Below are positions 1 through 11,065 of a stretch of DNA of 64,000 nt, in pieces. The translations under genes were made by a program, and so were the position numbers. The notes below the pieces were generated by a model. That model did not search any database. It was not told the DNA's origin and worked only from the letters and a program-made list of their open reading frames with translations. The first letter of the stretch is position 1; each line of letters opens with the position of its first letter. Origin of the DNA: Chara braunii (taxonomy: Eukaryota; Streptophyta; Charophyceae; Charales; Characeae); NCBI GenBank assembly GCA_003427395.1, contig BFEA01000167.1, forward strand, positions 1,968,351-2,032,350, written 5' to 3'.

Positions 1-63
1 AATCTTCCCGTGTTCGTGGAAATATACGTTCAGGTGTTGCAAATTGCTGGCCCGCAAAGTAGT

Positions 64-64
<1 letters not shown>

Positions 65-126
<62 letters not shown>
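65..126. repeat. (GA)n microsatellite
   Basis: An uninterrupted run of about 30 GA dinucleotides. Open frames across it encode only Arg-Glu repeats and are not genes. The same GA/CT repeat recurs at 16.3, 23.0, 36.2 and 37.9 kb, so it is a general feature of this genome. Confidence 0.98.
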
Positions 127-128
<2 letters not shown>

Positions 129-179
129 GGCTTTGAGATCACCCCGGAGCGCCTCCAACGGCAGTAAGGGCGTGCTAAA

Positions 180-420
180 AAGTTGGATGGTACCGGTAGG
201 GGCATCCCGAAAATTTTCCTGCTGGCTTTTAACGGCCATCCGGTAGGGGCATGCCGCAAATTAGGGACCGGTACTTGTAGGGGCGTGACGAAAACATTTG
301 AGGCCCAAACGACACCAGGGTCTTATGGAAAATTTGAACCCTGCTCAGAGGGGTGCGACAGGGTAAACCGGCCATCAGAGGGGCGAGACGCGAAATAACG
401 CAAAATACAGGGGCGCCAGG
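180..420 (+). repeat. Degenerate GGGGC...CGAAA motif series
   Basis: Six copies of a short motif, GTAGGGGC or AGAGGGGC followed within a few bases by CGAAA, CGCAAA or a decayed form, start near 196, 243, 277, 343, 375 and 408. Spacing is 32-66 bp. Small ORFs over this stretch look spurious. The function is unknown. Confidence 0.5.
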
Positions 421-429
421 CCAGCCATG

Positions 430-960
430 GGCCTCCAGGGCGCGCTGTCGCACTTTTTCCAATCAGACCACTCTCAGCGATCAGAAGGACAACAGACTGT
501 CACGCAGGATATTGCTGACTTTGCAATAACCCGCTCAAATGTGCTTATGTCGTCGGCCAAGGGGGCGACCCACAGGCCACAGTTTCAGCCTCAACCAGGC
601 CCTGCGTCCGACTGTGTGAAACAAGGTCCCTGAAACGAGGCTTCAGAGGCCCTGCGCCCGACAGTTGACCAAAGTCAAGTGTAACTCCGAATATTGAGGC
701 TCACGAGTCAAAGTCTGCAAGGACTCAGTCCAGGCCACCGATCAGACACACACACTTGGCTGTACGCAGGTATCCAGGCAGCATTTGGTCCAAGTGGAAG
801 TCTGTAACTGGACGCGATCCAGGCCATCGGCTGTGAGTCAATCTGAGCCTTTGTACTTGAGAGACCAGAGGCTGGTCAACGGCGTCAACACTATTTATTG
901 ACCCAGCCCCTGGGGGTCAACATTCCGTCTTGTAATCGCGATCTGGACATTGACACGTGT
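430..960. other. No gene recognised
   Basis: Only short, overlapping ORFs lie here and none resembles a known protein. The text has scattered partial repeats such as CAGGCCCTGCG (near 597 and 648) and GTCCAGGCC/ATCCAGGCCATCGG. It could be part of an LTR or untranslated leader of element A, but no matching second copy was found. Confidence 0.5.
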
Positions 961-983
961 GCGCGCACCTACCTGACGAAGAT

Positions 984-1440
984 GATGACGTGGACTTGAA
1001 GAAGAAGAAGACGGTGACATTGATGACGTGGCGCACTGTTGCTGAGGTGGCGAAGAGCATCGTTGGCTGTGGTGCTGACGTGGCGCAAGAAGATCGATCA
1101 GAGAGAGAGAGAGAGAGAGTGAGGGGGGGGGGGAGGAACTGCAGACGTGGCATTGCGCGGGCGCTGCCTACGTGGCAAGGCGCATGGGTGCTGACGTGGC
1201 ATCCAAGAATCAGCAGGGTAACGTGGCACTCACCTGTGTTGCGGCTTACCTGCTGACGTGGCGCTTCCAGATTTCAGCGGTATCTTCAGTTTGACGAGGC
1301 ATACGAGTGACGAATAGGCTTGGCAGATTGCGCGCTGCTGATGTGGCATACCAGTTGACGGCCTTGCTGCCCATTGACGCTGATGTGGCATCCTCCGTGG
1401 ATGTGCTGCGTTAGCCAGATTGGGATGTGACACGTGGCAG
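984..1440 (+). promoter_or_regulatory. Cluster of ACGTGGC / TGACGTGGCA boxes
   Basis: At least ten near-identical boxes occur in about 450 bp, including TGACGTGGC at 1024, 1076, 1192 and 1254, GACGTGGCA at 1144, ACGTGGCA at 1169 and 1220, TGATGTGGCA at 1339 and 1381, and CACGTGGC at 1431. In plants ACGTGGC is the core of ABRE and G-box sites bound by bZIP factors (established). Nearly all boxes point the same way, so a decayed tandem repeat is an equal possibility. They lie 5' of element A and could be its promoter (inference). Confidence 0.5.
1094..1137 (+). repeat. Purine tract (GA)n-G(n)
   Basis: A GA run passes into a tract of about ten G. It resembles a polypurine tract in composition, but no integrase ORF precedes it and no LTR pair was identified, so it is called only as low-complexity purine DNA. 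Confidence 0.8.
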
Positions 1441-1769
1441 GAGAAATTGCACTGCCATTACGTTTGAAGATTGGTGGGGACCGACACTTGCACGTGGTGC
1501 ACCGACGGGCAGTATGGCACAAGGTTATGCAGTAGTGCCATGCATCAGTCCTGGTGCCTGGCACGAGTATCTGCAGTGAGACAGCAGGAGGCTGGGCAGC
1601 TGACACATTGACTGTTTGTTTGTTGACTCACCTGTCGTAGGCTGTTATGTGGATGCTTGCTACTCACCAATAGACAAAATTGAAGAATCTGAATTTTCTA
1701 TTGTCTTTTTAAGTTTATTGTGGGGCAAACTCACTAGTTAGGATGACTTTTGTGTGAAATTGTCTGCGT

Positions 1770-2893
1770 GTGTCCATTCTGACCCGTTTCATTCCCCATC
1801 TCTTTTACCCCATCTCCATCACTCTTTTTGCTGATGAAGAAGAGTTAGTAATGAAATCCCGTGGCCAGATTGATGACCGACGGCAGCTAATGCTGAACCG
1901 TGTTCGTACATTGCGCCAGGAGATGCAAGAAGCTGGGCCCGAGGTTGGACAGCATGTACGCAGCCTGTTCGATCTACGGGCAGCAAAAGACGAACTACAA
2001 AAGGCTGAAACTGCTCTCCAGATGTTGGGAGCCATTGGAAGAGTGCAGCAAACAATTGATCGAGCACAAATTGCTATTGATCATTTCGTTGCCGAGCAAT
2101 TTGCGAAGATGACGAGAGGAGAAGAGGCCAAAGAAGAAGGGGAGGCGAATCATCTGAAAGAAAAGAAGAAATGACAGAAGCAGTGGACGACGCTATCATA
2201 CAACTGCAGACTGCATTGGAAGCAGAATTGAAAAAGATAGGAGTTTATCAGAAGGAGAAGAGGGAAAAAGAAGAAAAGGCAAAGAAAGAAGAAGAAACTA
2301 GACAAAGGTTTCATATGAATGTGGAGGGTTCAAAAGTTCACTTGGCATCAGTTTAGCAGAACATGATGGCTTACCTCGCCCATTTGGAAATAAAGATTGA
2401 CAATGTCACCGCCAAACTGCAGACGGTGACAAGATTACTGAAGGGAAAGAACAAAGTGGTGCATGAGGAGAAGGCCAAGGGGAAGGAAGACAGAAAAGAA
2501 CCCCAGGAGAAGTTAATGAAAGATGTTTCATTAAGTCTCAGAAAGAACCTAAGACCTCAAAGAAAGAGGAACCTGCAGAACATGATGGCTTACCTCGCCC
2601 ATTTGGAAATAAAGATTGACAATGTCACCGCCAAACTGCAGACGGTGACAAGATTAGTGAAGGGAAAGAACAAAGTGGTGCATGAGGAGAAGGCCAAGGG
2701 GAAGGAAGACAGAAAAGAACCCCAGGAGAAGTTAATGAAAGATGTTTCATTAAGTCTCGGAAAGAACCTAAGACCTCAAAGAAAGAGGAACCGGCAAAGA
2801 AGCCGGCGAAGAAAGAACCTGGGCCCACAAAGAAGGAAGTTGCGAAGAAAGAAGAAGGGGAACGCCCCAAGAAGAAGGAGAAAGTCAAGATGA
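1770..2893 (+). pseudogene. Element A: gag N-terminal, charged coiled-coil region (broken)
   Basis: Three open stretches (1770-2174, 2171-2356, 2363-2893) form one broken reading region. The first carries a Leu/Gln/Glu-rich segment that looks helical. The second and third are Lys/Glu-rich with long charged coiled-coil character. A frame change lies near 2171 and an in-frame TAG at 2354-2356. The third stretch contains an in-frame 219-bp tandem duplication. It runs into a Gypsy gag core at 2890, so it is most likely the N-terminal extension of gag of element A. No known domain is recognised in this part itself. Confidence 0.55.
2356..2793 (+). repeat. Two-copy 219-bp in-frame tandem duplication
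   Basis: Unit 1 (2356-2574) and unit 2 (2575-2793) are almost identical over 219 bp, which is exactly 73 codons, so the frame is kept. The few differences include ACTGAAGG versus AGTGAAGG and CTCAGA versus CTCGGA. Each unit begins GCAGAACATGATGG. High identity beside a heavily decayed element implies either a recent duplication or sequence homogenisation. Confidence 0.95.
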
Positions 2894-3829
2894 AACTTCC
2901 TTTCACGTACAACGGTAAGCGAGGGGAACATATGCTATTGTGGATAGCAGAGATACGAACTTACTGCAGCACCACTCCTGTTGAGGCCGAAATCCAAGTC
3001 TCGTTTTCGACCTCCTGCCTTGGTGAAACCGCCAACGAGTGGGTACTGTACGGTGCTAACGCTGCTGGTTTTGAAGACATAGGAGAGTGGGCCAAAACAA
3101 TGACACAGGGAATTTCTCCAAAAGATTAAGGAGAGATTCCTTGACAAAACGATGGCTGACAAAGCCTTTGATGATCTCACTACCATCAGTCAAAAGCGTT
3201 GGACTACTGTGGATGCTTTGTCCCGCGAAGTGGATCGTCTGTTGCAGGTACCCGGTTTGAACCTACAAGATAACCAAGTCCTGTACATCTTTTCTCATGC
3301 GTTGCCCAAGCCTGTTCCTGGACAGCTCGTGGCCGAAGAAAAATCTGGTAAGTAGAATTACAGACAGTTCCGTGACCTCGCGCTCCAGAGGGAGCAAATG
3401 ACTGCACAGGTGAAAGACACCTATGCGTCCGTCGTACGAAGTGGACCGTCAGGTGGGTTTGGGAATGGTAAGAGGATCTTGTGGAGGCAGAAGAGACAGG
3501 ATCACACACTTGTCGTCTTTGATAAGGACAAAATGGAGAAGTGGCCCCTCGATGAGGCCGAGGGTGTAGCAAACGGTGGCAGTGAGTCTGGGAAGGGTGA
3601 CGTCACTGCCATGGTGGCCAACAAGGGTGGCACCAATTCGGGAGGATACAAGAAGAAGAGGCCACGCTCCTTTCCAGAGCATCTTGGTATAGTGGTAGGG
3701 ATGCCCTGGGAGAAAATGAACCTGACATGAGAAGAGTGGCAGAAACAGATGACAAATCGGCAATGCCTGAAGTGTGGCACTGCAGGGCACATCGTTGCAT
3801 GGTGCCCCCTCATCCGTAACCCAAAAGGG
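2890..3829 (+). pseudogene. gag: Element A: Ty3/Gypsy gag core and CCHC zinc knuckle
   Basis: The stretch resembles the retrotransposon gag capsid domain: a KLPFTYNGKRGEH start, then an RERFLD/MADKAFDDLTTISQKRWTTVDAL-type pattern typical of plant Gypsy gag. It ends with a C-x2-C-x4-H-x4-C zinc knuckle at 3764-3805 (CLKCGTAGHIVAWC). Gag would form the particle and the knuckle would bind RNA. The reading is broken by a frameshift near 3115, TAG at 3353-3355, TGA at 3728-3730 and two adjacent TAGs before the protease. It is non-functional as it stands. Confidence 0.8.
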
Positions 3830-3843
3830 AGCAGCTAGTAGGA

Positions 3844-4506
3844 GTGGTGTCTGCTCCTCTTGAGTTGGAGGGTTCAGGAAAAGGTAAAGCGCCTAAACCC
3901 CCTTTCAAGCCCCCAACTCGCATGGTAGAGGATGACTCTTCTTTGACCCATCGCTCAAAACACCCTAAAATTGTTTTGTGTTCTGTCTCTTTGGGCGATA
4001 CCCTTGACGAACTTGGTGATGAATTGATTGCTTTGAGAAGTTTGTGGGTTAAGAAAGCAAAGTCTAAGGGTGAATTGATGATTGCTGACATTGAGATTGC
4101 ACGTACACGAGTAGGTACTTTGTTAGATCTCGGGTCAACGCGGTCCTATATTTCAGAAAAGGCAATAAAGAAATTGCATCTGGGAATGAGAGTGCAGGAC
4201 CTTCCTCGACCTATCACGTTTATGCTTGAAGATAAAAGCACAATCACTATTTCTCAATATGTTAGTCGCATCAAATGTTATTTTCAAATGAGGGAAGGAA
4301 AACGAATACCGCATGAAGAGACCTTCCTCGTAGAGAAGAACCTACCCTTTGGCTTGATTCTGAGATTGGATTGGCACGCGGAGGCCCACCCCGATATCAA
4401 ATTCAAAAATAAGATTGTTAATCTAAAGGATGAAAATTCTAATTTGAAACCAATCAACTGTTTCGTAAGTCTGGTTCTGACTCATCACTGTTTTTTTGTT
4501 GTATGA
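3844..4506 (+). pseudogene. Element A: retropepsin-like aspartic protease with altered DSG motif
   Basis: A 220-residue open stretch, with residues from about 80 onward matching Gypsy retropepsins: LLDLGSTRSYIS at the active site, then a flap-like region and an ILRLDWHAEAHPDI segment corresponding to the usual ILGxDWL. The catalytic Asp codon is 4126-4128. The next residue is Leu instead of Ser/Thr, so the D-S/T-G triad reads D-L-G. It would cleave the Gag-Pol polyprotein in an active element. The frame differs from gag. This Leu is probably inactivating, though I cannot rule out an unusual family variant. Confidence 0.75.
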
Positions 4507-5060
4507 GTCTTCCTGTTTTCGAAGTATGGTCACGAAAAAGAAGTTGGCACATGACGTGATGATGGTACTTGTGAAACGGATCGGTGATTGTTCTTCGTCC
4601 TATCCTCCTGCTATAAATAAACTTCTAAATGAATCTAACTTGCAGAATGAACCAACGGGGATAACTGAACATGCTATGAAGCACACTATTTAGATCATTC
4701 CCGGAAGTAAAGTTCCCAAAGGACCCATCTACCAAATGTCTCTTAGGGAATTAGAAAAGTTAAAGAAACAACTGCAACAACTTACAGAAAAAGGATGGAT
4801 TTGACCAAGTTACTCTCCCTATGGTGCTTTTGTTTTATTCGTGTCCAAAGAGGAAGGAGAACTTAGACTTTGTATTGATTACCGAGAATTGAATTCCGTT
4901 ACTGTTAAAAACGCAGAACCCCTTCCTCGCATCGACGACTTGGTTGATCAGTTGCAGGGATGCAAGCATTTTAGTAAGATTGTTTTGAAGTCAAGATATC
5001 GCCAAGACGGCACCTGAAGATCAACAGAAGACTGCCTTCCGAACCAGGTATGGCACAGAC
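4496..5060 (+). pseudogene. Element A: reverse transcriptase N-terminal fragment
   Basis: After a linker the sequence reads as the start of Gypsy RT: KGWI[17 protein letters not shown], [17 protein letters not shown] and LPRIDDL. The block normally reading [12 protein letters not shown] here reads [12 protein letters not shown], so the first catalytic Asp is Val (codon 4982-4984). Stops lie at 4691 (TAG) and 4802 (TGA, where relatives have Arg), with a frameshift near 5005. Similarity ends near 5057, before the YxDD motif. RNase H and integrase are absent, so element A is 3' truncated. Confidence 0.85.
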
Positions 5061-5837
5061 ATACTGATAATGAAAGGCATCCTTGAGAGCAATCTTATTG
5101 CGGTTGGTCAAGACCGACCCACTGACCAAAACAGATTGAACCATACTCATGTGTCGAGATGGATACTAGAACTAATCTCAATGTTTTTGATGAAAACATT
5201 GTTTGATTGATGTTGATCCGTGTGATAGCTAATGACTGAATAACAATAGATCCTGACTGAAGATCACTGGCAATGTCTCAGATGATCGGATGTTGCCGAG
5301 TAACAAGCCATTGATTGATGATTGTTGATAACATGAGGTTGGGAAAGTTATGGATCACTGGATGATACTTGCTGAAAAGTTCACTGAAAATGTATGTGAG
5401 AAAAGGAAAATGGAGAGTCGTTGAATTTTATTGGAGTTTTGGCCTGGCATACTCAATGGTCTCTAGAGACGAGCCGATGTTGTGCAGTTTGCCACTGTGG
5501 TCATTGAAGTAGGAAGCGTACTCAATGTATTTTCTCCCTTCGATTTTCTGAACAATACATCTTCTCAAGGCCGTCTTGTAGTCCTGAACGGTCTTCATTT
5601 CCCAACCCTCTTGTCGTTGATGATCTTGCAACTCATAACTAAGATCTCACCGTCCCTCATGATCCTCTTCTAACCCTAAGATTTTGAATCTTGGTAAGAT
5701 TCAAGAAGAAGGAGAGGGCGATTTGGGTCTTGATACGTTTCTCTGACGGCTTACAACGCATTAGTAAGATTAATAGTCTGTTGTAGATTGATTTGAACTG
5801 TAACTATTAATCTACTGGGAGCCAATTTTGCCACAAC
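5061..5837. other. AT-rich sequence, no gene seen
   Basis: Follows the breakpoint of element A. Only short ORFs without recognisable content are present. A loosely repeated GATGATTGTTGAT/TTGATTGATG text occurs at 5200-5350. No RNA gene or mobile-element end was recognised. Confidence 0.6.
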
Positions 5838-6057
5838 TAAGATAATCCCGAAATAGTTTGCTGAGATAACCCCAAATAGTCTGTTGAGATAACCCCAAAT
5901 AGTCTGTTGAGATAGTTCCTAAATAGTTTGCTGAGATAACCCCAAACAATCTGCTGAGATAATCCCAAGCAGTCTGTGGAATAAACCCAAACAACCTGCT
6001 GAGATAATCCGAAAGAGTCTACTGGAACAACCCTAAGTAGTTTGCTAAGGGTTACCT
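5838..6057 (+). repeat. ~23-bp tandem repeat, about nine copies
   Basis: Unit consensus TAGTYTGYTGAGATAACCCC plus AAA. Successive copies are 22-24 bp, with the best-conserved copies at 5850-5945 and more diverged copies to about 6057. Open frames here (for example on the minus strand) are by-products of the repeat. Confidence 0.9.
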
Positions 6058-9000
6058 AATGGATTGCTTGCTAAAGACAATCTTAAGTCCCTTGAGTACC
6101 ACGTGAATAGACCATTAAAGGCTCATTCGACGACGACAGACATCTAGTCTAGTCTGCTGATTAATACATTGTTGATGCCTTCTGGGTGGCTTGCGAAATG
6201 AAGCTTGTTAAAAGCCATTTGAAACAGTCTATGATAGGTTGTCTAATTGGCTTGGAGAAGGGCAGCCTAAATGACTGTTGAGCATTGATCCGAATTGCTG
6301 ATGAAAGTGATTAGAATGAAACTAAAATAGATCAAAATAAAACTTTCACTGAGAATTTTGAGTGCACGATCAAGATCAACTCATATAAATTGTTGAGTAT
6401 CACTTGAGCAGATGCAAAATGCCATAGAAGAAATAAAGTTAACTCTATTGTGAAATTCGTTGACATTATCAACCAAGATCTGTTAGGCTAGCTTGTTGAT
6501 AGACGTCTGAACAATTTACCAAAAAGTTGTACGAATAGGTAATAGAGCATTATTGAACACAACTCATGATGTCTGACTGTATTTTGCATGAAGTTTCCCA
6601 GTACAGGGACTGTCAGTGCTTTTAGTAGTTTCGAAACGCGGTGTCTGTTCACATTAAATCGGAATAATCCTAAGATTTTACGTCTGTTCACGTCATTCAT
6701 GTTTAGCGAAATGACATAGAGTACAGTGTTCGCTCGCACTCAACAAATAGTCTTGAACCTAAGGCCAGCTCACATTTAGACTGAGTGTTAAACTGCGAGA
6801 AATTGTCCACATGAAGGTAGAAATATCTATGAAATTTGTCTCAAGAGAATCTCGAGCTACGTCTGAAATTTGCAGGGCTGCTAGGGGTAATTTTGTAATT
6901 TGCCATTAGGCAATGACGCACGTCGGCAATAAAAAAAACGGGTTCTAGGGGCATACTTGAAATTTTGTAGAAGATCGCCCCTTGTAACATCAGAGAAATG
7001 TAATGACATGTATGACACTCGTCAAGGCTTGCAAGATATGTCCATGGATCAGGACGGGTTAGAGAATATATACACAATTTGCCCTGATTGATGTGCTATT
7101 CTATATGAGTATGATCATCTATAATGCCTTTAAGCCTTTTTTTATCAGATGTATGTCAAGCAAGAACTTAAGAATCTCGAAAATTCAAAGTACATTGTTG
7201 GGTTCGTTTTCACTTGATTACACCACCAGTACCTCCGAGCCTGTTTTTGCCGACCCTTAATTTCACTGCGCTCCGAGTTTTGCCGAGCCTGGGTACCACT
7301 TCGTTTTCTTTCTGGTACTCTCACGGAAAGAACAAAAAAAAAAACAAAAAAAAGAAGAAAAGTTGCGGGCGTGAACCTCAGAAAAGAATAATAAAAAAAA
7401 GGAAACAAAGCTTTGGCCGTGATTGCAGTTGTATACATTCTTGGAAGTGGTAGTGTGAGTGTGCCCTCAATGAGGGCATCTCAGCCCCGTGGCCAGGTTG
7501 TCAGATTCCAAAAAGAGAATAAGAGGGGGAAAAAACGGGCATATGGATCCGACCGTGAAAATGGCTGGATACATTCCCCTAAGTGCCAATGTGATGAGCC
7601 TTACAATCTTTGACAAAACACAGCTTGAGCAGATCACGGACAACTTGAGCAATTCACGGACAGGGGACTCGTAAGAAACACACGACCAACCAAAAAAAGA
7701 AAACAGTAACATTCAAAATGTGGTCGCCTTACCTGTAAGGTGCATTATGTGGAAGAAGATTTTGAGCACGGCCTCCTGGACTACCCAGCCCGACATCATT
7801 GCAGTAGAGAGAGCATTTTTCCCCCCCCCTTTTTTCTGGACTATAAAATTCAGATTTATGGGACATTGCCGACCCTGTGTCCCACCCCGAAAAGTTCGGG
7901 TACTGGCCAAGACATCGTAATTTCTTAACACTAGCGGAGGTACTGGTGGTTTAAGAAGACTGTTATTTAGTAATTCAGTAGCCCAAGTCAACATAGGGTA
8001 TGACAACATTCCATAACATGACGGCTAGTCAACTTAATCTTAACCAAGCTTGCATGGTCCGAAAATTCGTTCATCAGTCAAATTATGCACCAAACCATTA
8101 CAAGGCAACAAGTAGAGGGAAACCTTTGATCAAGGCCTTATCTTTCTGAACCTCGAAGTTTTCCGAAAGTATGCTGTTGTCATTCGAGTCAGCAGTTACA
8201 GTCCCGCTACCTAGATCAACCAAAAGGTGTTCGTACCATAGGAAATGGGAACTACACTATAGTAATTGTCTTGCTATTGAGCCTCCCTATACTTGTAGGA
8301 GTGAAAGGTGACCTCCACAAGGACCCTTTGTGATAGGCTCAAGGGGTAACACAGAAGAGGCAAAATCGATGACTAGCATGGAAGTAATCAAAATATGTTC
8401 AATAGTGGCATCCAAAGCTAGTGCAAAGATAGGTAGATCACACTTGATTGAGGCTTCCGAAATCAATGCAAGAAGACCTTGATCATGCTCGGTAATGATA
8501 ACTGCTTTTACAAAAGTTATTCGCGAGAGTACCTACTCAAAGTTGCTCATATTCACGCTCTAGCAACAATCAACTCAATATGAAACTTGTAGATAATAGC
8601 AGTGATTTAAAGCTCGTTGGTGATAATGAAAGCAGCACTCCAATGGCTATGGAGAGGACAACGCAAAATACAATGTACGTGACAAAACCAGTGCAAAACG
8701 CAATGGCGCTAAACTCATTGGTAATGGTAGACTCAGTAGGATTCTGCGTAGCCGTAACCAACACCAACTATGATAATCTCATATGGAATAACCAACTGTG
8801 ACAAAATAAGTGCTCGCTATGTTAGACTCAACAAATAAACGGTTGTCGATGAGGAAACTCTCTGTTCTTGGTGCTCTCATAACAACATCAGTTTTATTGG
8901 CTCTCCCCCACACAGCTATAGCCCATCGACGCTCTGGCTTCTTTTCCCTCTTACACCTACTCAGTGAAGATGGTGAAGACAACATAGCACTTAACTTTGG

Positions 9001-9800
9001 TTACGATAGTGAAAGGAGCACGACGCGAAACTCATTGAAGGGGGCTTGGAGTCAGCACTAAGCTCAAGGCTGCGCTGTCAACCACAATCTCGCACATCTA
9101 GTGTTTTCATTCGAAGTTTGACCTCAAGGGTTCTAGTCCCTTTGTGATGGTGATGATCGATCAACAACAGTCCACGCGAATCATGCCAGCAACCCACGCT
9201 AATCATGCCAAAGCGTAGATGGTAACAAACTGCTTCGGTTTTTGTGCAAGTTTGTTAACAGTTGACAATGGCCACGTGAGGGAGTAGTTGACGTCAACGA
9301 ACAGGGAGCATGCACGTCTTCGCACACCTCTCTAGAGTGATACGCCGTATTCTGACTTCCCTCTTTGTGTTTGTCGTTCTGCATGCCCTTTTTGTATCGA
9401 CCGCCCGTGTCCTGTTTTCCCATCGTTCATAACTGCCTCGACTCCCTCGAGCCCTCTGTCTAGTCGTCGTTGCAAGTTGGGCCAGGACCATCTTCCACTG
9501 ACGTCTAACACCCTGTTCCCCTTTGAATATTGATCCCCTTTCTCCACACACACTACGACAGGAGTCGGGCTGATAGACACATGCCATGCGAGCTGAGCGG
9601 AAAGTCGATGACGTCAAGCGAGTCATTCCTATCGTAGATCGCCCAGCGTTCTCACGAGCGTCCCTCCCCGTATCACATACCTCTCACACACCTGGCCTGT
9701 AGTCCCGTAACCGCCTAAGCAGTTTCCCTCGGCCTCAGTTATGGCTTCAGAGCCATCTTCCATGGACTCGGCAGGCGGGTGGTCCCGCTTCCATTGAACC
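6058..9800. other. No gene recognised over 3.7 kb
   Basis: Only short ORFs (up to about 110 codons) on both strands, none with recognisable motifs. An A-rich tract lies at 7330-7410. Between 8560 and 9060 there are loosely similar phrases (for example AGCAGTGATTTAAAGCTCGTTGG and CAATGGCGCTAAACTCATTGG) suggesting old short duplications. A pair of near-identical phrases (AATCATGCCAGCAACCCACGC / AATCATGCC) lies near 9180. No splice-supported gene could be assembled. Confidence 0.5.
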
Positions 9801-10480
9801 CATTCGTGCTAGGACTGGGTCTTGGCGTTGCTAGCCTCGGATCCCGCCTCGGAATCGCAGTCCAAGGCCTGCCGCTCCCGTTCGATCGTCCCCGCCGAGG
9901 TCTCCTCCTCATGGTAAGTTAATGTAACTTGTGGCGTGACAGCCACCCCATCGCGTCTGCATCTTTGCTCAACCCGATTTCGCGCCTCAGTAATTGCCCC
10001 CTGTACTGTTGTGTCTTCTCTCATTTCTTGCTCCTTACCCCCATAAACATTAACCTTCAACTTTACCACGCGATCGTACTTGTTGTAGTTTAAACAGGCG
10101 TCCACTATAATACCCTCTCCTCGTTTTGGCTCCCAACTCCAGTAAAACTTCAAGCGCCTCGCCCTATAGCACTGAAGGCCATTGCAATGCGCTATAGCTG
10201 CGTGTTTTCAGAGTAACTAGTATCTAGCTCCCCCAACGACTATCTACTTGCTTTACACACACAACGCGCATCGACCATTGAGAGCCCCAATCCACTACAC
10301 ACGTATCCCAGTTTATAGCAGTTTTTTTCCAGCGATGCGCATCCCCATAAGCCAATCTTGGAGTGATTTTGCCACTATCTTTTTTATAAGGTTTAAAAAC
10401 ACCACAACCCTTGTGTACTAAACGAAAGAACTAGGGCACAACCCTCGTGTACTAAACGAAGGAACTCGGGCACAAAAAAT
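9801..10480. other. No gene recognised
   Basis: A minus-strand ORF of 114 codons (9809-10153) is the longest open stretch. It has no recognisable domain. A near-duplicate phrase, RTGTACTAAACGAARGAACT, occurs near 10414 and 10451. Confidence 0.45.
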
Positions 10481-10499
10481 AAAATTCAAAATAAAAATA

Positions 10500-10990
10500 A
10501 GCTAGGCTGTTTTCCTGGGTGCCCGGGCACCCAACTTCTGCCCGGGTACACGCCCGGGTGCCCGGCGGGGCATGAGCCCCGGGCACGGTTCCAGGCAGCC
10601 CCAACGCCCAAAAAACAAAAAAAAAAAACCCTCAAAAAATTCCGGAAAAAAACAATGTTGTGTAGGATTGAAATGCAAACCACTTTTGGCTGAGGGTCAC
10701 ATTTTAATTCCTCACAGAATCGGAGATAAAAAAAGAAAATAACAGAATCACACAAAGGCACCCCCCTTACACCCCTTTAGCCCCTTTAAAACCAATTTAT
10801 ACCCTCCCTCCCCCCCCCTTGACAGCCAACTCCCAAAAAACGAAATGAGCCCGGATTTGGAGTCCTCTGGGAGAGCGCAGAAAACCAAAAAAAAAAAAAA
10901 AATTTGCACGCCCGGGTACCCCGGACGTCAGACCCCCCCGGGCGGGCAGGACCGGCCGGGCGTGCGAATCTTCCTAGAAAATAAGTACAA
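10500..10990. repeat. CCCGGG-rich palindromic clusters
   Basis: GCCCGGGCACCC, GCCCGGGTACACGCCCGGGTGCCCGG and CCCCGGGCAC lie within 10517-10586. CGCCCGGGTACCCCGG and CCCCGGGCGGGC lie within 10909-10947. Repeated CCCGGG and its extensions allow several alternative hairpins. Poly-A and poly-C runs separate the two clusters. The function is unknown. Confidence 0.7.
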
Positions 10991-11065
10991 GAAAAGATAA
11001 TAAGTCAAAAAAAAAATACTTTTCTGAAAATGTAATTAATTGAAAATTTAAACTCAAGAGTCGGC

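Noticed and set aside
10-246. ORFs encoding Arg-Glu repeats at GA microsatellites (also at 15903-16461, 35841-36403, 37805-38195)
   Set aside because: GA/CT repeats have no stops in any frame, so open frames are automatic. No other coding signal.
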